In this document: positions 7,786-16,992 of the stretch, piece by piece
Layout: each line of letters begins with the position of its first letter
Numbering within the stretch: position 1 is the first letter of the stretch
Source: Candidatus Pseudobutyricicoccus lothianensis
GTDB taxonomy: Bacteria > Bacillota > Clostridia > Oscillospirales > Butyricicoccaceae
Assembly (NCBI GenBank): GCA_904419295.1
Contig: CAJFRA010000002.1
Coordinates: 62,001 to 126,000 of the forward strand
Length of the DNA stretch: 64,000 nt
Direction of reading: 5' to 3'
Made by a program: the position numbers and the translations under genes
The notes under the pieces: generated by a model
The model's database searches: none
Told to the model about the DNA's origin: nothing
Seen by the model: only the letters and a program-made list of their open reading frames with translations

Positions 7786-8790
7786 TTATTTTTTGAAGCT
7801 CCGGCGGCCTTTTTCCTTGCCTTCCCGGCTCTTTTGCCGCTGCTCCTCATACTGGGCATAGGCGTTGACGATGCGCTGCACCAGCTCGTGGCGCACCACA
7901 TCCCGGGCGGTCAGGGTGCAGATGCCGATGCCCTCCACATTTTTCAGCACCCGCATAGCTTCTTTCAATCCGCTCATCTTGCCATCCGGCAGGTCGATCT
8001 GGGTGATGTCGCCGGTGATGACCACTTTGGAATTGAAGCCCATACGGGTCAAAAACATCTTCATCTGTTCGGGCGTGGTGTTCTGGGCTTCGTCCAAAAT
8101 AATAAAAGAATCGTCCAGCGTCCGGCCACGCATATAGGCCAGCGGCGCCACTTCGATGCTGCCCCGCTCCAGATACCGCTGGAATGTCTCCGGGCCCAGC
8201 ATATCGAACAAGGCGTCGTACAGCGGCCGCAGATAGGGGTCTACTTTGTTTTGCAAATCGCCGGGCAAAAAGCCCAGTTTTTCCCCGGCCTCCACGGCGG
8301 GCCGGGTGAGGATGATGCGGTTGATGGCCTTTTCCCGAAAGGCCACCACGGCTTTGGCCACGGCCAAATAAGTCTTGCCTGTGCCCGCCGGGCCGATGCC
8401 CAGCGTCACGGTGTTGTGCTCCATGCAATCCACATAGGCCTGCTGGCCCGCCGTTTTGGCTTTGATGGGCTTTCCTTTGGCCGTCACGCAGATGACGCCG
8501 CCCCCCATTTGGTCCAGCTTGTCTTCCTGGCCATCCCGCAGGAGGGACAGCACATAGTTCACATTCTGCGGGGTGATCTGCTCGCCTTTTGCCACCAGGT
8601 TCAGCAGGGCCTGCACGGCCTGCTGGGCCCGGAGCACCGGTTCCGGCTCGCCGCAGATCTTCAGGTGCTCATCCCGGCAGACGATGCTCACATCGTATTC
8701 TTTTTCCAGCAAGCGGATGTTTTCATCAAAAGAACCGAACAGGTTGACGATCTCTTCCATCCGCTCGATGCTTATGGTCTGTTCTATCAT
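7786..8790 (-). CDS. phoH: PhoH-like ATPase
   Basis: PhoH-like proteins are cytosolic P-loop ATPases associated with RNA metabolism; the exact function is unsettled. The 334-aa protein has Walker A GPAGTGKTYLA and Walker B FIILDEAQN with the family motif GDITQIDLP. The C-terminus is basic. The ATG at 8788-8790 overlaps the yqfD stop by 4 nt, so translation is coupled. The frame can be extended to 8988, but only through yqfD-overlapping sequence. Confidence 0.93.
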   Translation of the reverse strand: MIEQTISIERMEEIVNLFGSFDENIRLLEKEYDVSIVCRDEHLKICGEPEPVLRAQQAVQALLNLVAKGEQITPQNVNYVLSLLRDGQEDKLDQMGGGVICVTAKGKPIKAKTAGQQAYVDCMEHNTVTLGIGPAGTGKTYLAVAKAVVAFREKAINRIILTRPAVEAGEKLGFLPGDLQNKVDPYLRPLYDALFDMLGPETFQRYLERGSIEVAPLAYMRGRTLDDSFIILDEAQNTTPEQMKMFLTRMGFNSKVVITGDITQIDLPDGKMSGLKEAMRVLKNVEGIGICTLTARDVVRHELVQRIVNAYAQYEEQRQKSREGKEKGRRSFKK

Positions 8791-9998
8791 GGTGTATCCT
8801 CCGATGTTTGGGGCGTGACCCCCGACACTTCTTTCAGTATGCCCGTTTTTTCCCGGCACTCCGCCGTCAGTTTGGCCACGGCGAAGGGCTGGCCGTATTC
8901 GCAAAGGAACTGGGTCTGCACCACCTGGGCATCGGGCAGGCGCTGGGCCAATGTGTCCTGCAGCCGCTCTTCCAGCACCCGGCGGCACACTTCCTCTGTC
9001 ACAAAGAATTCCTCCGGCGCGTATTCCACATACCGCTCCACCACCAGCGCCGCAGGCAAGGTGGTGTCCTCTCCCAATTTCAGCGGCTTTTTTTCCACGA
9101 ATTTATCATAACACGCAAACGGCTCACTTTCAATGAAAGAAAGGGAAAAACGCCGGCCGCCCACCACCAGGGAATACCGGGTCTTCTGCCGCCCTGTGGG
9201 CACTTTGCTCTCCAGCCGGGTGGGCATCACCCTTTTGATGTCATGCCAGGTCCGCAGCTCGATGTCCGCCATGGCATGGACCAGGTAGGTCTGCTGCTGG
9301 GCGCTGACGATGGTGCCCGACACCAGCATGTCGCCGGCCACCACTGTCTCCCCCACTTTTTTCATGCCCAGCCCCGCTTTGACCTGCATGTCGGCGATGA
9401 CCCCTGTTTTGTCGGCGATGATGTCGCAGGGCTGGTCCACCGGCACCAACTCAGGGGTGGGATCCCGGCCCTGGGCCACGATCTCCGCCCGGCTGCCTTT
9501 GACATTCACCGCCAAAAAGGAGAATCGGTCGCTGTGCATCATCACATAATTTTTGATGGCGTTGCTGTCCACCTGGCTGCGCAACACACCGGGGCGCAGG
9601 CCCGCCTCTTCTGTCAGCCGCAGCGCCTCAGCCTGTAAAGTGTGGTCGCAGTTGCTGATGTCGATGGTCCAGACGAATTGGCTGGCGGCGCACAGCAGCG
9701 CCACCGCGGCCAAAGCCCCGCCCCACAGAGCCACCCTGGGCATCAGCTTATGGGCCTGGAAGGGCACGCCTTGCTTGCCGATGATATGTACATGGCACAT
9801 CATGCGCCGGGTGAAGTGGCGCAGCTGCCGGAAACCGCTGATGCGCACCGTGGCCTGGACCCGGTCGGGCGCCACCCGCCGCACATCCCAAAAAGCGATC
9901 TGGTTCTGGGCGCACAAATTGAGGAACCGCTCGATGGCGGCCCCTTGGATCTCTACCCGTACATTGCCCCGCACATAATTGATCAGCCCTAACAGCAT
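8787..9998 (-). CDS. yqfD: YqfD, sporulation protein
   Basis: YqfD is a membrane protein made in the mother cell during sporulation (SpoIV-related family). The protein starts MLLGLINYVRGNVRVEIQG, has a transmembrane helix at about residues 90-110 (VALWGGALAAVALLCAASQF), and a long extracytoplasmic part. An ATG two codons earlier (10004) leaves no room for an RBS; GAGGA sits 6 nt before the ATG at 9998, so that start is preferred (403 aa). It is coupled to phoH. Confidence 0.9.
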   Translation of the reverse strand: MLLGLINYVRGNVRVEIQGAAIERFLNLCAQNQIAFWDVRRVAPDRVQATVRISGFRQLRHFTRRMMCHVHIIGKQGVPFQAHKLMPRVALWGGALAAVALLCAASQFVWTIDISNCDHTLQAEALRLTEEAGLRPGVLRSQVDSNAIKNYVMMHSDRFSFLAVNVKGSRAEIVAQGRDPTPELVPVDQPCDIIADKTGVIADMQVKAGLGMKKVGETVVAGDMLVSGTIVSAQQQTYLVHAMADIELRTWHDIKRVMPTRLESKVPTGRQKTRYSLVVGGRRFSLSFIESEPFACYDKFVEKKPLKLGEDTTLPAALVVERYVEYAPEEFFVTEEVCRRVLEERLQDTLAQRLPDAQVVQTQFLCEYGQPFAVAKLTAECREKTGILKEVSGVTPQTSEDTP

Positions 9999-10022
9999 GG
10001 TCATTCCTCACGATCGGTCGAT

Positions 10023-10331
10023 TCATCGAATAAATTCCACCGAGGCGATCTTGCCCCGGATGTTCAGTTCACCGGCGCTCATGGCTTCCAGCTCCAGATC
10101 CATGCCGCAGATCTGCACCGTCACATCTTTGGCTGCCACCCGTATGCGCTCGCTGCTGTATTCCAGCACGCCCCGGTGGTGTTCCATCAGCACGCCCCGC
10201 TCACTGCACTGTAGTTCCGGCAGGCCCAGCAGAGCGCCGGCTGGCATGTGGATCTCCTCCATGGTCCGGGCAAAGCTCTCCCGCAGGCTCTCGCCGCTGG
10301 GGCGGGGCTTTTTCCACCGTCTCTTTTTCAT
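10023..10331 (-). CDS. yqfC: YqfC, sporulation protein
   Basis: A 102-aa YqfC-family protein found with yqfD in spore formers. The conserved segment is VLEYSSERIRVAAKDVTVQI; the N-terminus is very basic. The RBS GAGGGTG precedes the ATG. It is the first gene of the yqfC-yqfD-phoH run and diverges from ylbJ, with 133 nt between them for two promoters. No sigma-E type promoter could be read with confidence. Confidence 0.9.
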   Translation of the reverse strand: MKKRRWKKPRPSGESLRESFARTMEEIHMPAGALLGLPELQCSERGVLMEHHRGVLEYSSERIRVAAKDVTVQICGMDLELEAMSAGELNIRGKIASVEFIR

Positions 10332-10464
10332 ACGTCACCCTCCGTCCGCGGTCCCACCGCGCCTTACCCTCCATTCCTATGCGCTATTTTTCCCCTTTTT
10401 GCCTGTCCTTTTGGGACTTTTTTACCCATCTGCCGCATATACCTGGCCGAGAGGTGATTTCCCC

Positions 10465-11655
10465 ATGGAAAAAAAGTGGCCCTTTTCCCTGCACCGCATC
10501 TACCGGGTGCTGATCTATGCTTCCATCTGCCTGTTCGCCTATGGCTTGGTGCGCTATTCCCGCCAGACGGCGGAGAGCGCCTGCCAAGGCCTGGAGCTGT
10601 GTGCCAGTGTGCTCATCCCTTCTCTGTTCCCCTTTTTTGTGCTCTCCTCCCTGGCCGTGTCCACCGGTCTTGCAGGCTACATCGGCCGGGCGCTGGAAAA
10701 GCCCATGCGCCTGCTGTTCCGGGTGCCCGGCGCCTGTGCCCCCGCCTTTGCCTTGGGGCTGGTGGGCGGATACCCAGTGGGGGCCAAGACCGCCATTGCC
10801 CTCTATGAACAAAAGCTGTGCACCAAAACAGAGGCCGAGCGCCTGCTCTCCTTTTGCAACAACTCAGGGCCTGCTTTTATTTTGGGCATCGCCGGCGCAT
10901 CGGTGTTTGCCAGCACCCGGGCGGGCATCCTCCTCTATGTGTGCCACATCCTGGCCAGCATATTGGTGGGCCTGGTGTTCCGCTTTTACGGCAGGCGGCA
11001 GCCAGGCAGCCAAGGGCGGGGCAGGCTGGCTGTCCGCTGCCAATCTTTCGGCCCCGCCTTGGCGGAAAGCGTCCGCTCATCTGCCGCATCCATCGTGAAC
11101 ATCTGCGCCTTTGTGGTGTTCTTCACCGTGGCCATCCGGCTGCTGAACGTGATGGGCGTGCTGCCTGCCGCCGCATCGCTGCTGGGCGCGCTGCTCAGCC
11201 CCCTGGGGCTGGACCCGGCCTATGCCCAGCGGATCATCAGCGGCATTTTGGAGCTGACCACCGGCATCTGGAGCTTGACGGGAGCAGGAGGCCCTCTCAG
11301 CGCCCGGCTCGCCATTGCCGCCTTCATGTTGGGGTGGGCCGGCCTGAGCGTCCACTGCCAGGTGCTCTCCTTCCTTCACGAAAGCGGCCTTTCGGTGGCG
11401 CCGTACATCGGCGGCAAAGTGCTCCACGGCCTGCTTTCTGCCGCCCTCACCTGGTTTGCCGCCGCTTTCCTCCCCTTCGGGCTGCCCGCCTCCGCCGGGC
11501 TGAGCCTCCATGTGGCCGGCCTGACCACCCTGCGCTTTGGCCCTGCCCTGGCCTGTTCCTTTTTGGCCTGCACTGCCATCTGGCTGGCCTTCCTGTTTTT
11601 GGCCTGGCTGGCCCGCGGAAAAAAACATTGTCAGAAGGAGGGGAAAACGGTATAA
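10465..11655 (+). CDS. ylbJ: YlbJ, sporulation integral membrane protein
   Basis: A 396-aa multi-pass membrane protein of the YlbJ family, needed for normal spore cortex in Bacillus, with the nucleoside-recognition 'gate' type fold. Visible family segments are CASVLIPSLFPFFVLSSLA, GLVGGYPVGAKT, and FCNNSGPAFILG. The ATG at 10465 has GAGGTG upstream; a longer frame starting at 9979 would run through yqfC on the opposite strand and is rejected. Its 3' end contains a promoter for the next gene. Confidence 0.92.
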   Translation: MEKKWPFSLHRIYRVLIYASICLFAYGLVRYSRQTAESACQGLELCASVLIPSLFPFFVLSSLAVSTGLAGYIGRALEKPMRLLFRVPGACAPAFALGLVGGYPVGAKTAIALYEQKLCTKTEAERLLSFCNNSGPAFILGIAGASVFASTRAGILLYVCHILASILVGLVFRFYGRRQPGSQGRGRLAVRCQSFGPALAESVRSSAASIVNICAFVVFFTVAIRLLNVMGVLPAAASLLGALLSPLGLDPAYAQRIISGILELTTGIWSLTGAGGPLSARLAIAAFMLGWAGLSVHCQVLSFLHESGLSVAPYIGGKVLHGLLSAALTWFAAAFLPFGLPASAGLSLHVAGLTTLRFGPALACSFLACTAIWLAFLFLAWLARGKKHCQKEGKTV

Positions 11656-11656
11656 T
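11628..11656 (+). promoter_or_regulatory. Promoter inside the end of ylbJ
   Basis: TTGTCA (11628-11633) and TATAAT (11651-11656) are separated by 17 nt. The start of transcription would fall at about 11663, where a small hairpin begins (CAAAGA 11662-11667 / TCTTTG 11678-11683). The mRNA of the small Cys-rich gene would thus begin with a stem-loop. Confidence 0.6.
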
Positions 11657-11720
11657 AAAAGCAAAGACCCGGCGGGATCTTTGTTTCTGCCGTCTTTCCA
11701 GGCCAAAGGAGGGATTGCCT

Positions 11721-11927
11721 ATGTTGTTTGACCCTGAGATCAAGCGCTGCTGCGCTTATTGCGAAGATTCCTCCGATCTGGATGACCGCTATGTGCTGTG
11801 CAGCCGGAAAGGGCCGGTGGATTTTGACTTTTGTTGCCGGCACTACCGCTACGACCCCTTGCGCCGGCAGCCCCACCCCCCTGTCAAATCCTCCAAAAAG
11901 TTCACAAAAAAGGATTTTGAGTTATAA
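11721..11927 (+). CDS. Small Cys-rich protein of unknown function
   Basis: A 68-aa protein with an excellent RBS (AAAGGAGGG). Cysteines and a histidine form possible metal-ligand groups: CCAYCE at residues 10-15, C27, and CCRHY at 38-42, followed by a basic tail. The pattern suggests a small zinc-binding protein. I do not recognise a named family. It has its own promoter and terminator, so it is expressed as a single-gene unit. Confidence 0.75.
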   Translation: MLFDPEIKRCCAYCEDSSDLDDRYVLCSRKGPVDFDFCCRHYRYDPLRRQPHPPVKSSKKFTKKDFEL

Positions 11928-11932
11928 TTTTT

Positions 11933-11961
11933 CCCCTTTGCCAGGGCAAAGGGGATTTTTT
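11933..11961 (+). terminator. Terminator of the small Cys-rich gene
   Basis: CCCCTTTGCC (11933-11942) pairs with GGCAAAGGGG (11945-11954), followed by ATTTTTTT. Confidence 0.88.
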
Positions 11962-11973
11962 TGCAGAAAATCA

Positions 11974-12002
11974 GTGCAATCGCTGCCGGTCTGTGGTATA
12001 AT
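11974..12002 (+). promoter_or_regulatory. Likely typA promoter
   Basis: A perfect TATAAT (11997-12002) preceded by TGG gives an extended -10. The -35 (GTGCAA, 17 nt upstream) is weak. It lies directly after the preceding terminator. Confidence 0.5.
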
Positions 12003-12084
12003 GGGTCAGATAACCGGCCGCCCGCTCTTTTCTCCCCTGCAGGCGGCTGGCTTGGGGAATTTTTCTCTTTGAGGAGTGACATAT

Positions 12085-13902
12085 TTGTTAAGGAACGATT
12101 TGCGCAACATCGCCATCATCGCCCACGTCGACCATGGCAAGACGACCCTGGTGGATGAAATGCTGAAGCAGGGCGGCGCCTTCCGGGAAAACCAGGCGGT
12201 GCAGGACCGGGTGATGGACAACAACGCCATCGAGCGGGAACGGGGCATCACCATCCTGGCGAAAAACACATCCGTCCATTATAAGGATGTGAAGATCAAC
12301 ATCATCGATACCCCCGGCCACGCCGATTTCGGCGGCGAAGTGGAGCGGGTGCTGAAGATGGTGGACGGCGTACTGCTGTTGGTAGACGCCTTTGAAGGCC
12401 CCATGCCCCAGACCCGGTTCGTGCTGCAAAAGGCTCTGGAACTGGGCCACAAAGTGATCGTGGTGGTCAACAAAGTAGACCGGCCCGACGCCCGCCCCCT
12501 GGAAGTGGTGGACGAAGTGCTGGAACTGCTGCTGGATCTGGACGCCACCGAAGAACAGATCGAATCGCCGGTGCTGTTCTGTTCGGGCCGCAAAGGCACC
12601 GCTTCCTTGGCGCCGGACGAGGCGGGCAGCGACTTGCAGCCCCTGTTTGAAACGATCCTGAGCCACATCGACCCGCCGGAGTATGTGGATGGCCCCACCA
12701 AGGTGCTGGTCTCCTCCATCGACTACAACGACTATGTGGGCCGCATCGCCATCGGCCGCATCGAGCGGGGCGTGCTCAAGCAGAACCAGGAAGTGGCTGT
12801 GGTGGATTACCACAACCCCGACGTATCTTACAAGGCCAAAGTGGTCTCCATGTACCAATTCGAAGGCTTGCAGCGGGTGCCTGTCACCGAAGCCAAAGGG
12901 GGGGATATCGTCTCTTTCTCGGGCATTGCGGGCATCAACATCGGCAACACCGTGTGCGACACCGGCTGTGTGGAAGCCGTGCCCTTTGTCAAGATCTCCG
13001 AACCCACGGTGGAGATGATCTTTTCGGTGAACGACAGCCCCTTTGCCGGCCGGGAAGGGAAATTCGTCACCTCCCGCCAGATCCGGGAGCGGCTGATGCG
13101 GGAACTGCTGCGTGATGTCTCCCTGCGGGTGGAAGAGACCGACAGCGCCGATTCTTTCCGGGTGTTGGGCCGGGGCGAGATGCACTTGGCCATCCTGGTG
13201 GAGAACATGCGCCGGGAGGGCTACGAGCTCCAAGTGGGCCCGCCCAAAGTGCTGTTCAAAACCATCGATGGAGTCAAATGCGAACCCATTGAAGAACTGG
13301 TCATCGACATCCCCGAAGACGCCTTGGGCGCTGTGATGGAAAAAATGGGTTCCCGCAAGGCGGAAATGACCCACATGGCCCCGGTGGGCAGCCGTGTGCG
13401 CCTGGAATTCCTCATCCCCTCCCGGGGCCTGTTCGGTTACCGGAACGAATTTTTGACCGACACCCGGGGCGAAGGCATCATGAACACGGTGTTCCACGGC
13501 TATGAGCCCTACAAAGGCGACATCGCCCGGCGCAACACCGGTTCCCTGGTGGCCTTTGAGACCGGCGAGGCAGTGACTTATGGCCTGTACAACGCCCAAG
13601 AGCGCGGCACGCTGTTCATCACGCCGGGCACCCCGGTCTACGCCGGCATGGTGGTGGGCTATTCCCCCAAATCCCAAGACATCGATGTCAATGTGTGCAA
13701 GAAAAAGCACGTGACCAATATGCGGGCCTCTGGCAGCGACGAGGCGCTGCGCCTGACCCCAGCCACCATCCTGAGCCTAGATGCCAGCTTGGAATTCCTG
13801 AGCGACGATGAAGTGCTGGAAGTGACGCCCCAGAGCTTGCGGATCCGCAAGCGGATCTTGGACCGGGCCGCCCGGATGCGCCTGGCCAGCAAAAACAAAT
13901 AA
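12085..13902 (+). CDS. typA: TypA/BipA translational GTPase
   Basis: TypA (BipA) is an EF-G-like GTPase that acts in 50S ribosome assembly and stress adaptation. The 605-aa protein shows G1 [11 protein letters not shown]2 RERGITI, G3 [11 protein letters not shown], and G4 NKVD, then the domain V region with [18 protein letters not shown]. The start is TTG at 12085-12087 ([19 protein letters not shown]), 8 nt after GAGGAG; a GTG at 12076 overlaps that RBS. A bidirectional terminator follows. Confidence 0.95.
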   Translation: MLRNDLRNIAIIAHVDHGKTTLVDEMLKQGGAFRENQAVQDRVMDNNAIERERGITILAKNTSVHYKDVKINIIDTPGHADFGGEVERVLKMVDGVLLLVDAFEGPMPQTRFVLQKALELGHKVIVVVNKVDRPDARPLEVVDEVLELLLDLDATEEQIESPVLFCSGRKGTASLAPDEAGSDLQPLFETILSHIDPPEYVDGPTKVLVSSIDYNDYVGRIAIGRIERGVLKQNQEVAVVDYHNPDVSYKAKVVSMYQFEGLQRVPVTEAKGGDIVSFSGIAGINIGNTVCDTGCVEAVPFVKISEPTVEMIFSVNDSPFAGREGKFVTSRQIRERLMRELLRDVSLRVEETDSADSFRVLGRGEMHLAILVENMRREGYELQVGPPKVLFKTIDGVKCEPIEELVIDIPEDALGAVMEKMGSRKAEMTHMAPVGSRVRLEFLIPSRGLFGYRNEFLTDTRGEGIMNTVFHGYEPYKGDIARRNTGSLVAFETGEAVTYGLYNAQERGTLFITPGTPVYAGMVVGYSPKSQDIDVNVCKKKHVTNMRASGSDEALRLTPATILSLDASLEFLSDDEVLEVTPQSLRIRKRILDRAARMRLASKNK

Positions 13903-13921
13903 GCCTTTTTGGGGCAAGTGA

Positions 13922-13957
13922 ACAGCCCGGCGCTAAAAAAGCGCCGGGCTGTTTTTC
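13922..13957. terminator. Bidirectional terminator between typA and the MATE gene
   Basis: ACAGCCCGGCGCT (13922-13934) and AGCGCCGGGCTGT (13940-13952) form a 13-bp stem with an A5 loop, followed by T-rich sequence on the plus strand. It separates convergent genes. Confidence 0.9.
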
Positions 13958-14000
13958 TCTATTGCGCGGGGCAGGCGGCCTCAATCCAGGTCTGGCCGGC

Positions 14001-15323
14001 TCAATTCCCGCGCATTTTCCACAGGATCCCACCGGAGAGCAGGGCGGCCAAGGCTGCGGTCCCCGCAAAGTTCAGCCAGATGCCGGTCAGCCCCAAAGGC
14101 TGCAGCAGCAGCACCAGCAGCACGGGGAACAGCAGGGCGGTGGACACCGAGATCAGGGAGGCAGCCACCGGTTTTTCAATGGCCAGCATGTAACTCTGTG
14201 TGGCAAAGGAGAACCACCGGGTCACATAGGTCAGGCTAAACAGCCGCAGCGCCCCCACGGCCACTTCCAGCATCTCGCCCCCGGCATCCGCCATAAACAG
14301 GCGCGCGATCTGTTCGGGCAGCAACGCAATGAGGAAGACCGCCCCGATGGAGACGATGCCGCTGGCGCAGAAACAGCACTTCTCAATGGCACGCACCCGG
14401 GAGAACTTGCCTGCGCCCCAATTGTACCCCACAGCGGGCTGCAGGGAATCGCACATGCCGTACAGCAGAGGCTGAATAAACCCTTCGGCATACATCAAAA
14501 TACCATAGACCGAAACCGCCATCTCGCCGCCCAAGCGCACCAAGATCCAGTTCATCAAAATGGAGGTGATGCGCCCCGCGATGTTGTTCAAAAAGTTGGG
14601 GCTGCCGCAAGCGACGACTTGCCGGACCATTTGGCCGCTGAACCGCGGCTTGCAAAAATGAAGCAGCGCCTTGCCCCGCAGGAATGGGATCAGGGCCAGC
14701 AGGGCGCAGAGGAACATGCCGGTGCAGGTGGCCAGCGCCGCTGCCCAGATCCCCCAGCCCAGTACGGACAGGAACACGAATTCCAGCACGGCACTGAGTG
14801 CGGACATCAGGATATTCAAAAACATACTGCCCCGGATATAACCGCAAATGCGCAGGAAATTATCCATGGCAAAGACGATCGTGGTGAAGGGCGAACACAG
14901 GGCGTACACCCGAATGTATTGGACCGCCAGATCGGCAAACGCCCCTTCGGCCCCCATCAACCGGATGAGGAGAGGGGCAGCGGCAAACAACAGTGCGCCG
15001 ATCAGCACACCGGTGCCCACGATCATCAGGCAGGCACAGGTAAAAATATTGCTTGCTTCCTCCTCCTGCTTTTTGCCCAAACTGATGGAAATGGGCACAG
15101 AGGAGCCAACGCCGATCAGATCAGCCAGCGAAAAATTGATGATGACGAAAGGCATCGCCAAGTTGACCGCCGCAAAGGCGGTAGCTCCCAGAAACTGGCC
15201 CACGAAAATACCGTCCAGCATCTGGTACAATGCAGACGCCAACATGCTGATTGCCCCCGGAATGGAGGCGAGAAAGAAAAGTTTCAAAGGCGGGGTCTTG
15301 GAAAACAGCGCAGCAGAACCCAT
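14001..15323 (-). CDS. MATE family efflux transporter
   Basis: A 440-aa, 12-helix protein of the multi-antimicrobial extrusion family, probably the MepA-like group. It exports organic cations or drugs with a Na+ or H+ gradient; the substrate is not predictable. Family features are LASALYQMLDGIFVGQFLG near the N-terminus and QPAVGYNWGAGKFSRV in the second half. The ATG at 15321-15323 is 8 nt after AAGGAG; an ATG two codons earlier is too close to it. A near-consensus promoter lies upstream. Confidence 0.92.
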   Translation of the reverse strand: MGSAALFSKTPPLKLFFLASIPGAISMLASALYQMLDGIFVGQFLGATAFAAVNLAMPFVIINFSLADLIGVGSSVPISISLGKKQEEEASNIFTCACLMIVGTGVLIGALLFAAAPLLIRLMGAEGAFADLAVQYIRVYALCSPFTTIVFAMDNFLRICGYIRGSMFLNILMSALSAVLEFVFLSVLGWGIWAAALATCTGMFLCALLALIPFLRGKALLHFCKPRFSGQMVRQVVACGSPNFLNNIAGRITSILMNWILVRLGGEMAVSVYGILMYAEGFIQPLLYGMCDSLQPAVGYNWGAGKFSRVRAIEKCCFCASGIVSIGAVFLIALLPEQIARLFMADAGGEMLEVAVGALRLFSLTYVTRWFSFATQSYMLAIEKPVAASLISVSTALLFPVLLVLLLQPLGLTGIWLNFAGTAALAALLSGGILWKMRGN

Positions 15324-15397
15324 ACACATCTCTCCTTCCTTTGTCTATCCAAATGGATCCCATCGGCCATCATTCAGTCCGATGGCGGACAAATGGC

Positions 15398-15426
15398 ATT
15401 ATAGTCCGATTCCGGTACAAAGTCAA
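15398..15426 (-). promoter_or_regulatory. Near-consensus promoter of the MATE gene
   Basis: On the minus strand TTGACT (15421-15426) and TATAAT (15398-15403) are separated by exactly 17 nt. The predicted leader is about 65 nt. Confidence 0.78.
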
Positions 15427-15462
15427 GGATTTTCCATTCCCATCAGCTCTTCTTATGCGGCT

Positions 15463-15497
15463 AAAAAAGGAGCCGGAACATGCATCGTTCCAGCTCC
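15463..15497 (-). terminator. Terminator of the GyrI-like gene
   Basis: On the minus strand GGAGCTGGAAC and GTTCCGGCTCC pair around a 7-nt loop and are followed by TTTTTT. Confidence 0.87.
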
Positions 15498-15540
15498 CTG
15501 CCCAGTGTTCTGCTTTCGCCAAGAGACAGGCTATTTCGCC

Positions 15541-16197
15541 TCAGCCTCGGCTGCCGGCCGCATCCCCTGCCGGTTTGATGGGGTGCCGGATCACGGTCCG
15601 CCACTTTTCCGGCGCTGCTTTTCGTGGGTCGGATAAGTAGATCTCATGGTGCCATCTGGCATCGCTGCAATCGTTTTCATACCCCTCTGCCTGCAGAAAA
15701 GCGTTCATGGCCGCTACGGTCTGGGGCTCTGTGTCAAAGGGGCCCAGATGCATCATCTGTACGCACAGCCCTTCTTCCACCCGGCGGAACGTGACAGGGC
15801 TGCAATCCAGCTTCTTCTTTCGGGCCGCCGTCTCTTTGGCCCATTCCAGGTGTTCCTGCGTGACAAAATCCGGCAAGCGGATGGCAGATACCCAGTGGAA
15901 GGCGGCTTTATTGGCGTAGTCGATGGCCCCGCCCTCCCCCTGGCTCCAAAAGCCTTCCAGTGGCGGCACCACATAGTCAAAGAATCCTTCCATTTGGTAG
16001 CCTGCCTTGGGGCTCATTTTCAAGGTATACGCCACAGCATACAGCAGCTGGATCGCCTGTTGATACAGGCCCCCGGCTTCATTGGGGTCGCCCTGGCCGC
16101 TGACCGTGATGTAGTGCATCGGCGGGACAGTCAGGATCTCCGGCCTGCCTTTCGGCAGATAGAGTTCTTTGTATTCCTTTTTAAAATCAAAGGCCAT
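15541..16197 (-). CDS. GyrI-like small-molecule-binding domain protein
   Basis: A 218-aa protein starting MAFDFKKEYKELYLPKGRPE, matching the GyrI-like (SOUL/effector-binding fold) group of stand-alone proteins. VPPMHYITVSGQGDPNE is the usual first strand region. These proteins bind small hydrophobic molecules; no catalytic role is known. It has no DNA-binding domain. RBS AAAGGATAGG precedes the ATG. It lies 45 nt downstream of an acetyltransferase gene, probably in one transcript. Confidence 0.82.
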   Translation of the reverse strand: MAFDFKKEYKELYLPKGRPEILTVPPMHYITVSGQGDPNEAGGLYQQAIQLLYAVAYTLKMSPKAGYQMEGFFDYVVPPLEGFWSQGEGGAIDYANKAAFHWVSAIRLPDFVTQEHLEWAKETAARKKKLDCSPVTFRRVEEGLCVQMMHLGPFDTEPQTVAAMNAFLQAEGYENDCSDARWHHEIYLSDPRKAAPEKWRTVIRHPIKPAGDAAGSRG

Positions 16198-16242
16198 GGT
16201 ATTCCCTATCCTTTCGCCGCACAGAGTGCGGCTCTTCTCTCG

Positions 16243-16767
16243 CTATGCGTCGGTCCGCAGTTTCCCGTAGAAACAGACATTTTGATAATCGGATACCAAC
16301 CGCCGGTAATGGCGCAGCTCTCCCTCTTTGGTGAAGCCCGCTTTTTCCAGCACGGCGCAGGCGGCCCGGTTTTCGGCCAAAGTCAGCGCTTCCACCCGCT
16401 CCATCTTCAGCACTCGAAAGGCCAGCTGTGCCAGCGCGGTGACGATCTCCGTGGCATAGCCGTTCCCCCAATAGGCTGGCAGCAGGCGGTAGCCCAGGCG
16501 GCACCGGTTGTCGTTTTTATTCACCTGCAAAATGCCGGCCTCCCCGATGAACGTGCCGTCTTTCAGGCAAAGGGCCCGGTAGCCGGTATCGCTGGAGATC
16601 TGGGAGGCGATGGTGTCGCCCAGCAGTTTGGCGGCTTCCCCTTTTTGGTGTACGGCTGCTCCGCCCAGATCCTCCCAAACTGTGGGCTCGGCTTTCAATG
16701 TATAATAGATCTCCAGATCCTCGGGCCGGTAATCCCGCAGGATCAAGCGCTGTGTTTCGATCTTCAT
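16243..16767 (-). CDS. GNAT acetyltransferase, RimJ/RimL type
   Basis: A 174-aa protein. The opening MKIETQRLILRDYRPEDLE, GYRLLPAYWGNGYATE (acetyl-CoA binding), and ENRAACAVLEKAGF are typical of the RimJ/RimL group, which acetylate protein N-termini or small amines. The start at 16767 has GGAGGAAG 5 nt upstream; a possible ATG six codons earlier overlaps that RBS. Confidence 0.9.
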   Translation of the reverse strand: MKIETQRLILRDYRPEDLEIYYTLKAEPTVWEDLGGAAVHQKGEAAKLLGDTIASQISSDTGYRALCLKDGTFIGEAGILQVNKNDNRCRLGYRLLPAYWGNGYATEIVTALAQLAFRVLKMERVEALTLAENRAACAVLEKAGFTKEGELRHYRRLVSDYQNVCFYGKLRTDA

Positions 16768-16924
16768 GGTCTTCCTCCAATCCATTGCTCAGGGTTTTCT
16801 CCATCGGCTTGGGCCTTTGCGGTCTGTAGCCCAAACCTTATTCTTCCCTATCTTATCACATTTTTCGGGCCGCGTCAGCGGATGAAGAAAAGAACCTGAA
16901 AAGAATGGGCTGCCAGAAGGTGAA

Positions 16925-16956
16925 AGATGGGCCTCTTTTGGAAAAGAGACCCATCT
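16925..16956 (-). terminator. Hairpin after the SLH protein gene
   Basis: AGATGGG-C-CTCTTTT pairs with AAAAGAG-A-CCCATCT, with one mismatch and a 2-nt centre. The T-run on the minus strand is short. Confidence 0.55.
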
Positions 16957-16992
16957 TCATCTGGATACACAGGGTGATGGCCCAGCCCTCCA

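Noticed and set aside
9979..10464. N-terminal extension of ylbJ by 162 codons
   Set aside because: It runs antisense to yqfC and yqfD, and the YlbJ family begins at the ATG at 10465 with a good RBS.
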